Shown: piece by piece, positions 1 through 5,419 of the stretch
Position numbering within the stretch: position 1 is the first letter of the stretch
Layout: the number at the start of each line of letters is the position of its first letter
Origin: a virus
DNA: 21,904 bases
Virus record (IMG/VR): IMGVR_UViG_3300007538_008541
Location: 1 to 21,904 of that record
Strand: one strand, 5' to 3'
Program-made: the position numbers and the translations under genes
The notes under the pieces: generated by a model
Seen by the model: only the letters and a program-made list of their open reading frames with translations
Databases searched by the model: none
What the model was told of the DNA's origin: nothing

Positions 1-36
1 AATTAATTTTTTAGCCAGTTCGAGCATATCTATCAT
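1..36 (-). CDS. Start of a leftward gene, cut by the window edge
   Basis: Only the first 12 codons are visible (MIDMLELAKKLI). The ATG at 34-36 is preceded by an AGAGG ribosome-binding site (complement of 44-48) seven bases away and by a good promoter at 55-84. The peptide is too short to assign a family. It is transcribed divergently from the tmRNA gene. Confidence 0.6.
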   Translation of the reverse strand, partial: MIDMLELAKKLI

Positions 37-54
37 AATTTTACCTCTAGTTAA

Positions 55-84
55 ATAGTAACATTGATAAATTGCGCAAGTCAA
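55..84 (-). promoter_or_regulatory. Promoter for the leftward gene at the left edge
   Basis: On the minus strand a TTGACT -35 box (complement of 79-84) lies 18 bases from a TACTAT -10 box (complement of 55-60), with the start codon about 18 bases further on. This is the best -35/-10 pair among the TACTAT sites in the window. It overlaps the rightward promoter of the tmRNA, so the two units may be coordinated. Confidence 0.6.
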
Positions 85-101
85 TAAAGTTATGCTACTA
101 T
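72..101 (+). promoter_or_regulatory. Probable tmRNA promoter
   Basis: TTGCGC (72-77) lies 18 bases from TACTAT (96-101), which ends 11 bases before the mature 5' end of the tmRNA. The -35 match is weak. The -10 is the same TACTAT hexamer seen before several other units. Confidence 0.4.
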
Positions 102-112
102 ATAGTCAACTA

Positions 113-478
113 GGGGCTGACAGGTTTCGACGTTAAGATTAAAAATATAAAGTGCAATTCAAGTTAGATGACAGACTTGTAAAACAGTTATCAAAAATAT
201 AAATGCCGATACTACACAGTACTCGTGCGACTGGGATGCAGAGCTTGCTAAGTTGAGCCGTGAGGTTTGCTTAGCTGCCTAATTCCGGTTACTGGGGCCC
301 GCTTAAGCCCTATTAAATAATTAAGTGGACGGCTAGGAAAGACAAGCTGACATCTGGAAAGACAGATGACTGATAGGGAAAGACCAATCAAGAGTGGCCT
401 AGCTACTTTAACTTAGGAATAATTGTAACACAATATATTTTTACTTATCGGACGCGGGTTCAATTCCCGCCAGCTCCA
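113..478 (+). ncRNA. ssrA: tmRNA (transfer-messenger RNA)
   Basis: The 5' end GGGGCTGACAGGTTTCGACG is the conserved tmRNA start. The 3' end has a tRNA-like T-arm (stem 454-458 with 466-470, loop TTCAATT) and an acceptor strand at 471-477 that pairs over seven bases with 113-119, including one G-U. The discriminator is A478, and CCA is not encoded (the next bases are CGA). An internal tag reading frame runs from 205 to 282. The gene is contiguous, not permuted. tmRNA with SmpB rescues stalled ribosomes and tags the unfinished protein for proteolysis. Phage-borne tmRNAs are known, for example in Bxz1-like mycobacteriophages. Here it sits at a divergent promoter just before the rightward operon. 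Confidence 0.95.
205..282 (+). other. tmRNA tag-peptide reading frame
   Basis: Reading from the GCC resume codon to TAA gives a 25-residue tag. It begins ADTTQYSC and ends REVCLAA. The terminal Leu-Ala-Ala matches the degron that ClpXP-type proteases recognise on ordinary tmRNA tags. The tag is longer than most and contains two Cys and one Trp. I placed the resume codon by frame from the stop and by the Ala/Gly preference known for resume codons. The pseudoknots were not folded. Confidence 0.75.
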
Positions 479-482
479 CGAT

Positions 483-488
483 TACTAT
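483..488 (+). promoter_or_regulatory. TACTAT -10 box before the rightward operon
   Basis: TACTAT lies about 23 bases before the ATG at 512, immediately after the tmRNA 3' end. A loose TTCAAT lies 18 bases upstream, inside the tmRNA T-loop. The context ATTACTATTAATG matches the other TACTAT sites in the window. Confidence 0.5.
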
Positions 489-511
489 TAATGTTCTATA
501 GGAGATTAAAT

Positions 512-928
512 ATGTCTAATCATTGGTTATCAGATATTAATTATCAAAAAAGCGTAGCTAAAAACTTTAGTGAAGCGGCAAAAAAGCCAGATAAAAACTC
601 TAAGCATATGGACATGAGCAAGATGAAGATGTCGGCTGCCGAAAGAGAATTTGCAAACGCATTGCTCTCTATTGCCCAAAAGTATGGAAAGCTTTCTGAC
701 AACGACGGCAATGGTATTTGGGTTGGCTATGTTTCCCAAGAGGAAAATGACAATTATGAAATAGGCGTGCGCTGTGAAAATTGTGTTCTTCATGAATCAG
801 AATACGTTTGCAAAGTAATTAAAAATAGAATAGAGCCAGGCGGCTACTGCAGATTGGCTGCCATACCAGACGGCGTTGTTAAAAGCCCTATGGATGACGA
901 CGAAGAAGATATGGATGACGAAGACTAA
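512..928 (+). CDS. Small four-cysteine protein, possible iron-sulfur or zinc protein
   Basis: This 138-residue protein starts at the ATG at 512, which has GGAG (501-504) seven bases upstream. An in-frame ATG at 491 lacks a ribosome-binding site. The N-terminal half is basic and polar. The second half has four cysteines at 88, 91, 100 and 113 (C-x2-C-x8-C-x12-C), with EPGGYC around the last one. That spacing resembles high-potential iron-sulfur proteins, but also small zinc folds. The C-terminus is a very acidic Asp/Glu tail. It is the first gene after the tmRNA and lies directly before a ferredoxin, which favours a metal- or redox-linked role. I do not recognise the family. Confidence 0.7.
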   Translation: MSNHWLSDINYQKSVAKNFSEAAKKPDKNSKHMDMSKMKMSAAEREFANALLSIAQKYGKLSDNDGNGIWVGYVSQEENDNYEIGVRCENCVLHESEYVCKVIKNRIEPGGYCRLAAIPDGVVKSPMDDDEEDMDDED

Positions 929-933
929 TCTTC

Positions 934-1197
934 ATGAAAGTGTGGATCGATCAAGACCTGTGCACAGGTGACGGAATATGTGCTGAGATAGCTTCAGACG
1001 TTTTCATGATGCACTCTGACGGACTTGCCTATGTCAAGGAAGTTAGCTGGCCAAACTTGCTTGGACCAGACGGAAAAGGCGAAGGACCAAAACTACAAAT
1101 GGGAGATGGAACTGCACAAATTCCAGATAATCTTTTAGAAGATGTCATTACGGCAGCAGAAGATTGTCCCGGCGAGTGCATATTCATAGAAGAATGA
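934..1197 (+). CDS. Ferredoxin with a single iron-sulfur cluster
   Basis: This 87-residue ferredoxin of the single-cluster bacterial type would carry electrons in the cytoplasm. Cluster ligands are C10, D13 and C16 (motif CTGDGIC) near the N-terminus and C78 in the AEDCPGEC motif near the C-terminus. An Asp in place of the second Cys is known in ferredoxins whose cluster can be 3Fe-4S or 4Fe-4S. C82 is an extra Cys. Between the two halves is an insertion of about 25 Gly/Pro-rich residues (near 40-64) that is longer than in minimal family members. It lies five bases after the four-Cys gene and overlaps the next gene by ATGA. No partner reductase or oxygenase is adjacent on this strand, though an Fe(II) oxygenase lies at 8913-9686. 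Confidence 0.88.
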   Translation: MKVWIDQDLCTGDGICAEIASDVFMMHSDGLAYVKEVSWPNLLGPDGKGEGPKLQMGDGTAQIPDNLLEDVITAAEDCPGECIFIEE

Positions 1198-2039
1198 ACG
1201 CAAACAATCCAAACGACATTGAAAATTCTCCAGAATTTTTATCTAAAAAAAATAAAAAACGCTTTGGTAAACTATTAGATAATTTATCTGAAAAATATTC
1301 TGGAGTTGAGATAGAAAACTCTGAACTGAAATCCAGGAATGAAGAGCTAGAAAAGAAACTCAAAGAGGCAAGCTCTCCCAAGGAAATAGAAAAAAAAGAA
1401 CTGCTTTCTGAGTATGAGCTAGCCTATAGAGAATACTCTGAGGCTCAAGTAAATTATCAAGAAACCAAAGAGCAACTGTACCCTCATTCTTCCTCTACAT
1501 CTTCTTATGGATCTGAAATAATTTGGTTTTCTGTTGTAGTTGGATTGGTTTTTGATTTCTTATTGTGGAAAGATATTTTTACCGGAAAGTTTGGAGAAGA
1601 CATTTGGGCTGAGCGAGCAGAGAGGGCTTCTGCAGTTATAATGGCTTTCTCATATGCTTTTATTTGCGCTCAATTGGGAGCAGCATACGCCATAAAGATG
1701 CTAGTTAAAAAGAGAAATAAAGGCGGCCTTGCAAATGAAAAAGAGGCCGAAGTTTATAACAAGTCTACGGCAAAAGACACTATGGGAATAAATCTAATAT
1801 TGTTTTTACTTTTAACTGTCTTGTCAACAGCAGCAAGATTTACTCAGCCAGGGCTTAACACCTCAGATAGATTTATCCTTTCGCTTGCGGCGACGACGAT
1901 TGGATTAGTCATATCTGCAATAGCTTACTGGTATACTGATGTGTACGATCATTTTATAAAAGCAGCAAAAAATAGAGAGTCAATGGCAAGAAAAAATTTT
2001 GTTAAAGTAAGTAAAAAAGTAGAGGAAAAATATGAATGA
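1194..2039 (+). CDS. Coiled-coil membrane protein of unknown function
   Basis: This 281-residue protein starts at the ATG overlapping the ferredoxin stop (ATGA). Residues about 25-95 are a charged heptad-like coiled coil rich in Glu, Lys, Leu and Ser. They are followed by about four hydrophobic segments (near IIWFSVVVGLVFDFLLW, AVIMAFSYAFICAQLGAAYA, INLILFLLLTVLSTAA and FILSLAATTIGLVISAIAYW). The C-terminal tail is basic. No enzyme motif is visible. The next gene, encoding an OmpA-like wall-binding protein, starts inside its last codons, so the pair may form an envelope complex during infection. I do not recognise the family. Confidence 0.75.
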   Translation: MNANNPNDIENSPEFLSKKNKKRFGKLLDNLSEKYSGVEIENSELKSRNEELEKKLKEASSPKEIEKKELLSEYELAYREYSEAQVNYQETKEQLYPHSSSTSSYGSEIIWFSVVVGLVFDFLLWKDIFTGKFGEDIWAERAERASAVIMAFSYAFICAQLGAAYAIKMLVKKRNKGGLANEKEAEVYNKSTAKDTMGINLILFLLLTVLSTAARFTQPGLNTSDRFILSLAATTIGLVISAIAYWYTDVYDHFIKAAKNRESMARKNFVKVSKKVEEKYE

Positions 2040-2541
2040 TAAATTAAGAAAGATAATTGCCAGATCCGCAACAGGATTGGTTGCCCTTGGAATTCTGGCT
2101 TACATTTTTTGGCCAGAATCATCTGAGATAACAGATGTAGCCGTTGAAACTACGGTTCCACAAACAACCATAGTAGAGACCACAACGACTGTAAAGATAG
2201 ACGAATCTGCTTGCCTAGTTTTATTTATTAAAGATTCAGACAAGTTCCTAATGGATGATACTCCTTGTGTTGATACGTATATTGATAGAGTTAATTCGGG
2301 ATTTTATAAAAAGCTTAACGTTATTTGCAGATCGTCTGGAGACGGCCAAAGAACCAATAGAGAAGAGCTATCTCAAAAAAGAGCTACAGCTTTACAGTTC
2401 CATTTAATGAAAATGGGTGTGGCATTTGAAAATATAAACGCACAAGCGGTAGCAGATGATTCTCCTTATGCTGGAGTAGATCCAACTACAGAAGAAGGCA
2501 AAGTTTTAAATAGATCATGTGAAATAACAGGAGAAAAATAA
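2032..2541 (+). CDS. Membrane-anchored OmpA-like peptidoglycan-binding protein
   Basis: This 169-residue protein has a short cytoplasmic start, one membrane helix near residues 12-28 (ATGLVALGILAYIFW) and a Thr/Val-rich stalk (VETTVPQTTIVETTTT). A C-terminal OmpA-C-like domain follows. It shows NREELSQKRATALQFHL, a Gly after the helix, and EEGKVLNRSCEI at the end. These match the family's LS-x2-RA helix and EG-x3-NR-x-VE terminus, which binds diaminopimelate in peptidoglycan. The Asp/Arg ligand pair is only partly evident. The Thr-rich stalk is typical of actinobacterial surface proteins. It overlaps the upstream membrane gene by eight bases. Confidence 0.75.
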   Translation: MNDKLRKIIARSATGLVALGILAYIFWPESSEITDVAVETTVPQTTIVETTTTVKIDESACLVLFIKDSDKFLMDDTPCVDTYIDRVNSGFYKKLNVICRSSGDGQRTNREELSQKRATALQFHLMKMGVAFENINAQAVADDSPYAGVDPTTEEGKVLNRSCEITGEK

Positions 2542-2542
2542 T

Positions 2543-2707
2543 ATGGATTTTGATATCGAAAAAGAGATAGCAGCAATAGAACAGGATATAAAAGAATTAC
2601 AAGAAATAAAAAAAGATTTAATTAAATTAAATAAAGAAATAAAAAAATTAGATAAAGAATTATTAAAATACGAATCTGAGCTTGGGGGCGATGATTCAGT
2701 AGAGTAA
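2543..2707 (+). CDS. Short coiled-coil protein
   Basis: A 54-residue open frame starts at an ATG with AGGAG (2529-2533) upstream and lies one base after the preceding stop. Nearly the whole protein is a Lys/Glu/Leu/Ile heptad pattern (for example EIKKDLIKLNKEIKKLDKEL), so it should form a long coiled coil. A short acidic tail follows. There is no known motif. Its position between wall-binding and holin-like genes suggests a structural or scaffold role in the envelope cassette. Confidence 0.7.
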   Translation: MDFDIEKEIAAIEQDIKELQEIKKDLIKLNKEIKKLDKELLKYESELGGDDSVE

Positions 2708-2719
2708 CTTATAGCTGGT

Positions 2720-2725
2720 TACTAT
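2720..2725 (+). promoter_or_regulatory. TACTAT -10 box before the holin-like operon
   Basis: GGTTACTATACC lies 28 bases before the ATG at 2754. There is no clear -35 box (TTCAGT at 19 bases is weak). It is the same hexamer as at the other transcription units and marks a likely second start within the rightward cluster. Confidence 0.45.
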
Positions 2726-2753
2726 ACCTCTGGTCAACTTATTGGGGGTATCC

Positions 2754-3011
2754 ATGGAACAATTAAAGAGTATACTACTTAGAATAGTAGCAACATTCGC
2801 AGCTTCAGGTCTTGGAGTCATTGGCGCAGGCACAATAGCTGGTGTGCCAATCTGGAAAGCCGTATTTATGGCCGGTATTGCCGGTGTAGCTACGGTAGTA
2901 GAAGGTTTATCGCGTGCATTCTTGGACGACGGAAAGCTTAGTGCAAAAGAAATCAACGAAGTATTTAATCAAGTAGACAAAAAGTCAAAGAAAGCATCCG
3001 ATGCAGGATGA
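2754..3011 (+). CDS. Holin-like small membrane protein
   Basis: This 85-residue protein starts at the ATG at 2754, five bases after a run of five G (2744-2748). A TTG at 2742 is in frame but lies before that ribosome-binding site. It has two Gly/Ala-rich hydrophobic segments (LLRIVATFAASGLGVIGAGTIAG and WKAVFMAGIAGVATVVEG). An amphipathic tail follows, with DDGKLSAKEINEVF, an element I recall from phage holin-type proteins. Two membrane spans plus a charged tail fit a class II holin or membrane-scaffold role. It overlaps the next gene by four bases, in a cassette with a lipoprotein, another membrane protein and a lipase. Confidence 0.65.
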   Translation: MEQLKSILLRIVATFAASGLGVIGAGTIAGVPIWKAVFMAGIAGVATVVEGLSRAFLDDGKLSAKEINEVFNQVDKKSKKASDAG

Positions 3012-3211
3012 AAAAACTATTAGTAGCGGGGGCTATTTTAGTTTTATCTGGCTGTGGATACGAAGGACATTATCGTTACGAGTGTCAAGATCCCGCAAAC
3101 TGGGAAGATGAGGAATGTAATCCACCAGTATGCCTAGTAGATGGAATGTGTACAGAAACATTGTTGGGCTTCGATCCAAAAGAACAAATAGAAATACCAG
3201 AGGGGGATTAA
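3008..3211 (+). CDS. Small phage lipoprotein
   Basis: This 67-residue protein has a basic start, a hydrophobic signal segment and a lipobox LSGC, with lipidation predicted at C16. The mature part is short and Cys-rich (GHYRYECQDPANWEDEEC, then NPPVCLVDGMC). I recall the YRYECQDPANW-type sequence from lipoproteins of large aquatic phages. An outer-membrane spanin subunit would be the analogue in Gram-negative hosts. In a Gram-positive host it would sit on the outer face of the cell membrane. It overlaps the holin-like gene by four bases and is followed by another membrane gene. Confidence 0.75.
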   Translation: MKKLLVAGAILVLSGCGYEGHYRYECQDPANWEDEECNPPVCLVDGMCTETLLGFDPKEQIEIPEGD

Positions 3212-3213
3212 CC

Positions 3214-3486
3214 ATGAATAAGAGACTAACTCCAGAAGAACTGGACGCAAGACTTAAGTTTGTAGTTGGCTGCACTCTTGCTGCTGTTCTTACGATAACA
3301 ACAATAGGAGTTCTGTACGCTCTTGTATTTGTAACTCAACCAATCGGCGCTCAAGCAGAAAACGACAAAATGTTTTTCAGTGTGCTTTCTAGCGTTGCAA
3401 CTTTTATTACCGGAACACTAGCCGGTCTTATGATTTCAACTGGCAGAAATAAAGAAGATAAAGACCTTGAAGAAGATGATCAATAG
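3214..3486 (+). CDS. Two-span phage membrane protein
   Basis: This 90-residue protein starts at the ATG at 3214, preceded by a GGGGG ribosome-binding site (3202-3206). Two hydrophobic segments (FVVGCTLAAVLTITTIGVLY continuing to LVFV, and FFSVLSSVATFITGTLAGLMI) flank a short loop with PIGAQAENDK. The C-terminus is acidic and cytoplasmic or surface exposed. Its architecture and company (holin-like, lipoprotein, lipase) suggest a membrane component of the lysis or envelope cassette, but the family is not firmly identified. It overlaps the lipase gene by 11 bases. Confidence 0.65.
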   Translation: MNKRLTPEELDARLKFVVGCTLAAVLTITTIGVLYALVFVTQPIGAQAENDKMFFSVLSSVATFITGTLAGLMISTGRNKEDKDLEEDDQ

Positions 3487-4234
3487 TTTATCTTTTCTTG
3501 AAAAAAGTTTGTTATTTGCAAACATAAGTGCAATAGCCTACAAAAAACCTAAAGAAGCTAGTAAGCTATATAAAAAGATGGGTTTTTCTACAAAGTATTT
3601 TGACTGCGACGGAGCAGAAGCTTACCTGCTACAAAATGAAGAAGCACTCATACTTGCGTGTAGAGGTACAGAGCCAAATGAACTTCAAGACATAATACAT
3701 GATATAAAGATTAAACTAACACCTAGTTCTTCTGGAATAGGAAAAGTTCATAGTGGATTTAAAGATGCTTTGAACAAAATATGGCCTAATGTAGTTGATG
3801 AAATTAAATCCGCTAGAGGAACAAAAAGTGTATATTTTACCGGTCATAGCCTTGGCGCAGCAATGGCTACTTTAGCTGCGGTTAGAACTTCTAGGTTGTC
3901 AAATTTTCCAGAGGTAAACGGACTATATACCTTTGGAAGTCCTAAGGTAGGAAACGCTCAGTACATAAAACTTATAGATGAACTTTGTGTACCTCATAAT
4001 AGATGGGTTAATAATGTAGACATAGTTACCAGCGTTCCGATATGGCCATACAAACATCATAGAAAAGCTTTTTACATGGATCATAATGGAATAATAAAAA
4101 ACTTAACTCCATTTCAAATGATTATTGATAGAATAAAAGGACTATGGATTGGACTTAAGCGCGGCAAAATAAATTACTTTGTTAACCACGGATCACAAAG
4201 ATATATAGATAATATAGCAAAAAATATTAGTTAA
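3476..4234 (+). CDS. Class 3 (fungal-type) lipase/esterase
   Basis: This 252-residue alpha/beta hydrolase of the Lipase_3 family has the nucleophile elbow GHSLGAAMATLAA (Ser about 125). It also has the strand YTFGSPKVGN, an acid in NNVDIVTSVP and a late His in VNHGSQRYI, completing Ser-Asp-His. The early CRGTEP segment fits the oxyanion-hole region. There is no signal peptide, so export would need the holin-like neighbours or it may act after lysis. I chose the ATG at 3476 over the TTG at 3467. The substrate is unknown. Cleaving host membrane or envelope lipid late in infection, as LysB esterases do in mycobacteriophages, is a reasonable guess. It ends convergently with the FkbM gene, overlapping by eight bases. 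Confidence 0.85.
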   Translation: MINSLSFLEKSLLFANISAIAYKKPKEASKLYKKMGFSTKYFDCDGAEAYLLQNEEALILACRGTEPNELQDIIHDIKIKLTPSSSGIGKVHSGFKDALNKIWPNVVDEIKSARGTKSVYFTGHSLGAAMATLAAVRTSRLSNFPEVNGLYTFGSPKVGNAQYIKLIDELCVPHNRWVNNVDIVTSVPIWPYKHHRKAFYMDHNGIIKNLTPFQMIIDRIKGLWIGLKRGKINYFVNHGSQRYIDNIAKNIS

Positions 4235-4820
4235 TTAATTTTTTATTAACATATTTTTGTATGCCGTAGTTATAACTACGCATACTTGATTCAAGTAAAA
4301 TATAGTTTTTTAATATTTTATCTATTGCTCTTCTATTTTCAGAAGAGTGATATTCTATCAAAAATACGTCTGGTTTTATTTTCAAATTTGATAGTATCTC
4401 TACCTCTGCGCCCTCTGTGTCTATCTTGACAATATCTGCATTCAGAAGAGTTGAGGCGGAAATTACGGAGACTTCTTCTCCATGCTCTTGTTGTTCTTCG
4501 CCCTTTATGAAGCTAGCTTCACCAATATTATTCTTGCCATGATACATTTGTCTTTTGCCATCTTGTTCGCCGATGGCTACATTATAAATAAAAATATTTT
4601 TATTATATTCTGTATTAACTTTTAATATATTAAAATTATTTTGTATTGGTTCATAACAATGAATTTGTGAGTTAGGCCACTTGTATGATGCCCAGACCGC
4701 AAAGCCTCCAATATTTGCACCAATGTCCAATATAACAGGATTCTGTTTATTGTAGCCAATATTGTATTCGCCTTGAAATATTTTACCTATATGAGATATC
4801 ATATCGTGCGGAATAAACAT
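4227..4820 (-). CDS. FkbM-family SAM-dependent methyltransferase
   Basis: This 197-residue methyltransferase has SAM motif I in VILDIGANIGGFAVWA, an acidic motif II region in HCYEPIQNNFNIL, the motif DIVKIDTEGAEVEIL and the strand FLIEYHSS, all typical of FkbM proteins. Such enzymes O-methylate sugars or polyketides. In phages they often accompany surface-glycan genes. The start could be the ATG at 4820 or a GTG five codons earlier. The ATG has no ribosome-binding site but follows a TATAAT box by six bases, which suggests a leaderless transcript. The N-terminus is short for the family. Confidence 0.85.
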   Translation of the reverse strand: MFIPHDMISHIGKIFQGEYNIGYNKQNPVILDIGANIGGFAVWASYKWPNSQIHCYEPIQNNFNILKVNTEYNKNIFIYNVAIGEQDGKRQMYHGKNNIGEASFIKGEEQQEHGEEVSVISASTLLNADIVKIDTEGAEVEILSNLKIKPDVFLIEYHSSENRRAIDKILKNYILLESSMRSYNYGIQKYVNKKLIN

Positions 4821-4826
4821 GTGTAT

Positions 4827-4832
4827 ATTATA
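4827..4832 (-). promoter_or_regulatory. TATAAT -10 box, possibly leaderless, for the FkbM gene
   Basis: The complement of 4827-4832 is a perfect TATAAT ending six bases before the ATG at 4820. Transcription would then start at or next to the start codon. The gene has no ribosome-binding site, and leaderless mRNAs of this type are common in Actinobacteria. Confidence 0.5.
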
Positions 4833-4841
4833 CACTATTAA

Positions 4842-4949
4842 TTACTTATTAAGCAACCTGCTCCAAAATCCTTTTTTAGTTGGCTTTTTGCATTTGCAGT
4901 GACTACACTTGCATCCGCTACACTTCTTGCAGCTACAATTTTTGTTCAT
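4842..4949 (-). CDS. Metallothionein-like cysteine-rich microprotein
   Basis: This 35-residue protein has seven cysteines in its first 20 residues. They are arranged as three C-x-C pairs and intervening C-x2-C spacings (NCSCKKCSGCKCSHCKC), with Lys between them and one His. The tail (KKPTKKGFWSRLLNK) is basic. The ATG at 4949 has AGGGG nearby upstream. The density of C-x-C pairs is the hallmark of metallothioneins, which bind Zn, Cu or Cd in thiolate clusters. No sequence family is recognised, so the call is by composition. It lies between the short gene at 4933-5052 and the FkbM gene. Confidence 0.65.
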   Translation of the reverse strand: MNKNCSCKKCSGCKCSHCKCKKPTKKGFWSRLLNK

Positions 4950-5052
4950 AATTATCCCCTTTCCAATACCAGGAATTAGTTAATTCAGGATCATAAATAT
5001 ATTCTTCAGGGTTTTCTGAGTCGTATATATTTGGTTCTATATTTGGTTCCAT
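4933..5052 (-). CDS. Short acidic protein of unknown function
   Basis: A 39-residue open frame is rich in Glu, Asp, Asn, Pro and aromatic residues (MEPNIEPNIYDSENPEEYIY, then DPELTNSWYWKGD). It starts three bases after the stop of the upstream gene and overlaps the metallothionein-like gene by 17 bases. No clear ribosome-binding site precedes the ATG, so it may rely on coupling. The family is unknown. Confidence 0.5.
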   Translation of the reverse strand: MEPNIEPNIYDSENPEEYIYDPELTNSWYWKGDNYEQKL

Positions 5053-5055
5053 AAA

Positions 5056-5223
5056 TTAATTTTTTCTAGTTAAACTATATATATCTAGTAAAATGTTTTC
5101 TACTTCTTGATAAGAAAATAATTGTCTTTCAGCTGATGATATTTCGGAAAGAAAGTTCTCTACTGATAATTTAATTTCATTTATCTTATCATCATTTTTG
5201 GACTGAAAGATTATTTTACTCAT
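5056..5223 (-). CDS. Small helical protein of unknown function
   Basis: This 55-residue protein starts at the ATG at 5223, with a strong GAGGAG ribosome-binding site that also contains the end of the giant surface-protein gene. The sequence is mixed-charge and likely helical (ENFLSEISSAERQLF). There are no known motifs. The overlap with the giant gene (stop at 5225) points to co-transcription. Confidence 0.7.
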   Translation of the reverse strand: MSKIIFQSKNDDKINEIKLSVENFLSEISSAERQLFSYQEVENILLDIYSLTRKN

Positions 5224-5224
5224 A

Positions 5225-5419
5225 TTACTCCTCGTCGTTTTTTAAAACTTCATGAACATAATGAACGCCAAGAGCGGCTACTGTTGCAATGATTGCCATT
5301 TTTCTGGTGTCACCAGATAGCGTAACAAACATTACGAAGCTACCAGCTAGAGTAAAGGCAAGTCCAGCTGTTATCTCCCAGACCTTTTTGCCAAAACCAA
5401 ACCAATTCATTTTCTTCAT
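5225..5419 (-). CDS. Possible independently translated membrane module within the giant gene
   Basis: Inside the giant frame an ATG at 5419 is preceded seven bases away by GGGGG (complement of 5427-5431), as strong as any ribosome-binding site in the window. Starting there gives a 64-residue protein (MKKMNWFGFGKKVWEI...) with two hydrophobic segments around AGLAFTLAGSFVMFVTLSGD and MAIIATVAALGVHYVHEVL. That is the size and layout of a small holin. The full-length protein contains the same module, so both products are possible. This may also mark where a surface protein was fused to a separate membrane gene. Confidence 0.45.
   Translation of the reverse strand: MKKMNWFGFGKKVWEITAGLAFTLAGSFVMFVTLSGDTRKMAIIATVAALGVHYVHEVLKNDEE

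Noticed and set aside
491-511. Upstream ATG at 491 as the start of the four-Cys gene
   Set aside because: No ribosome-binding site precedes it, whereas GGAG is well placed for the ATG at 512.
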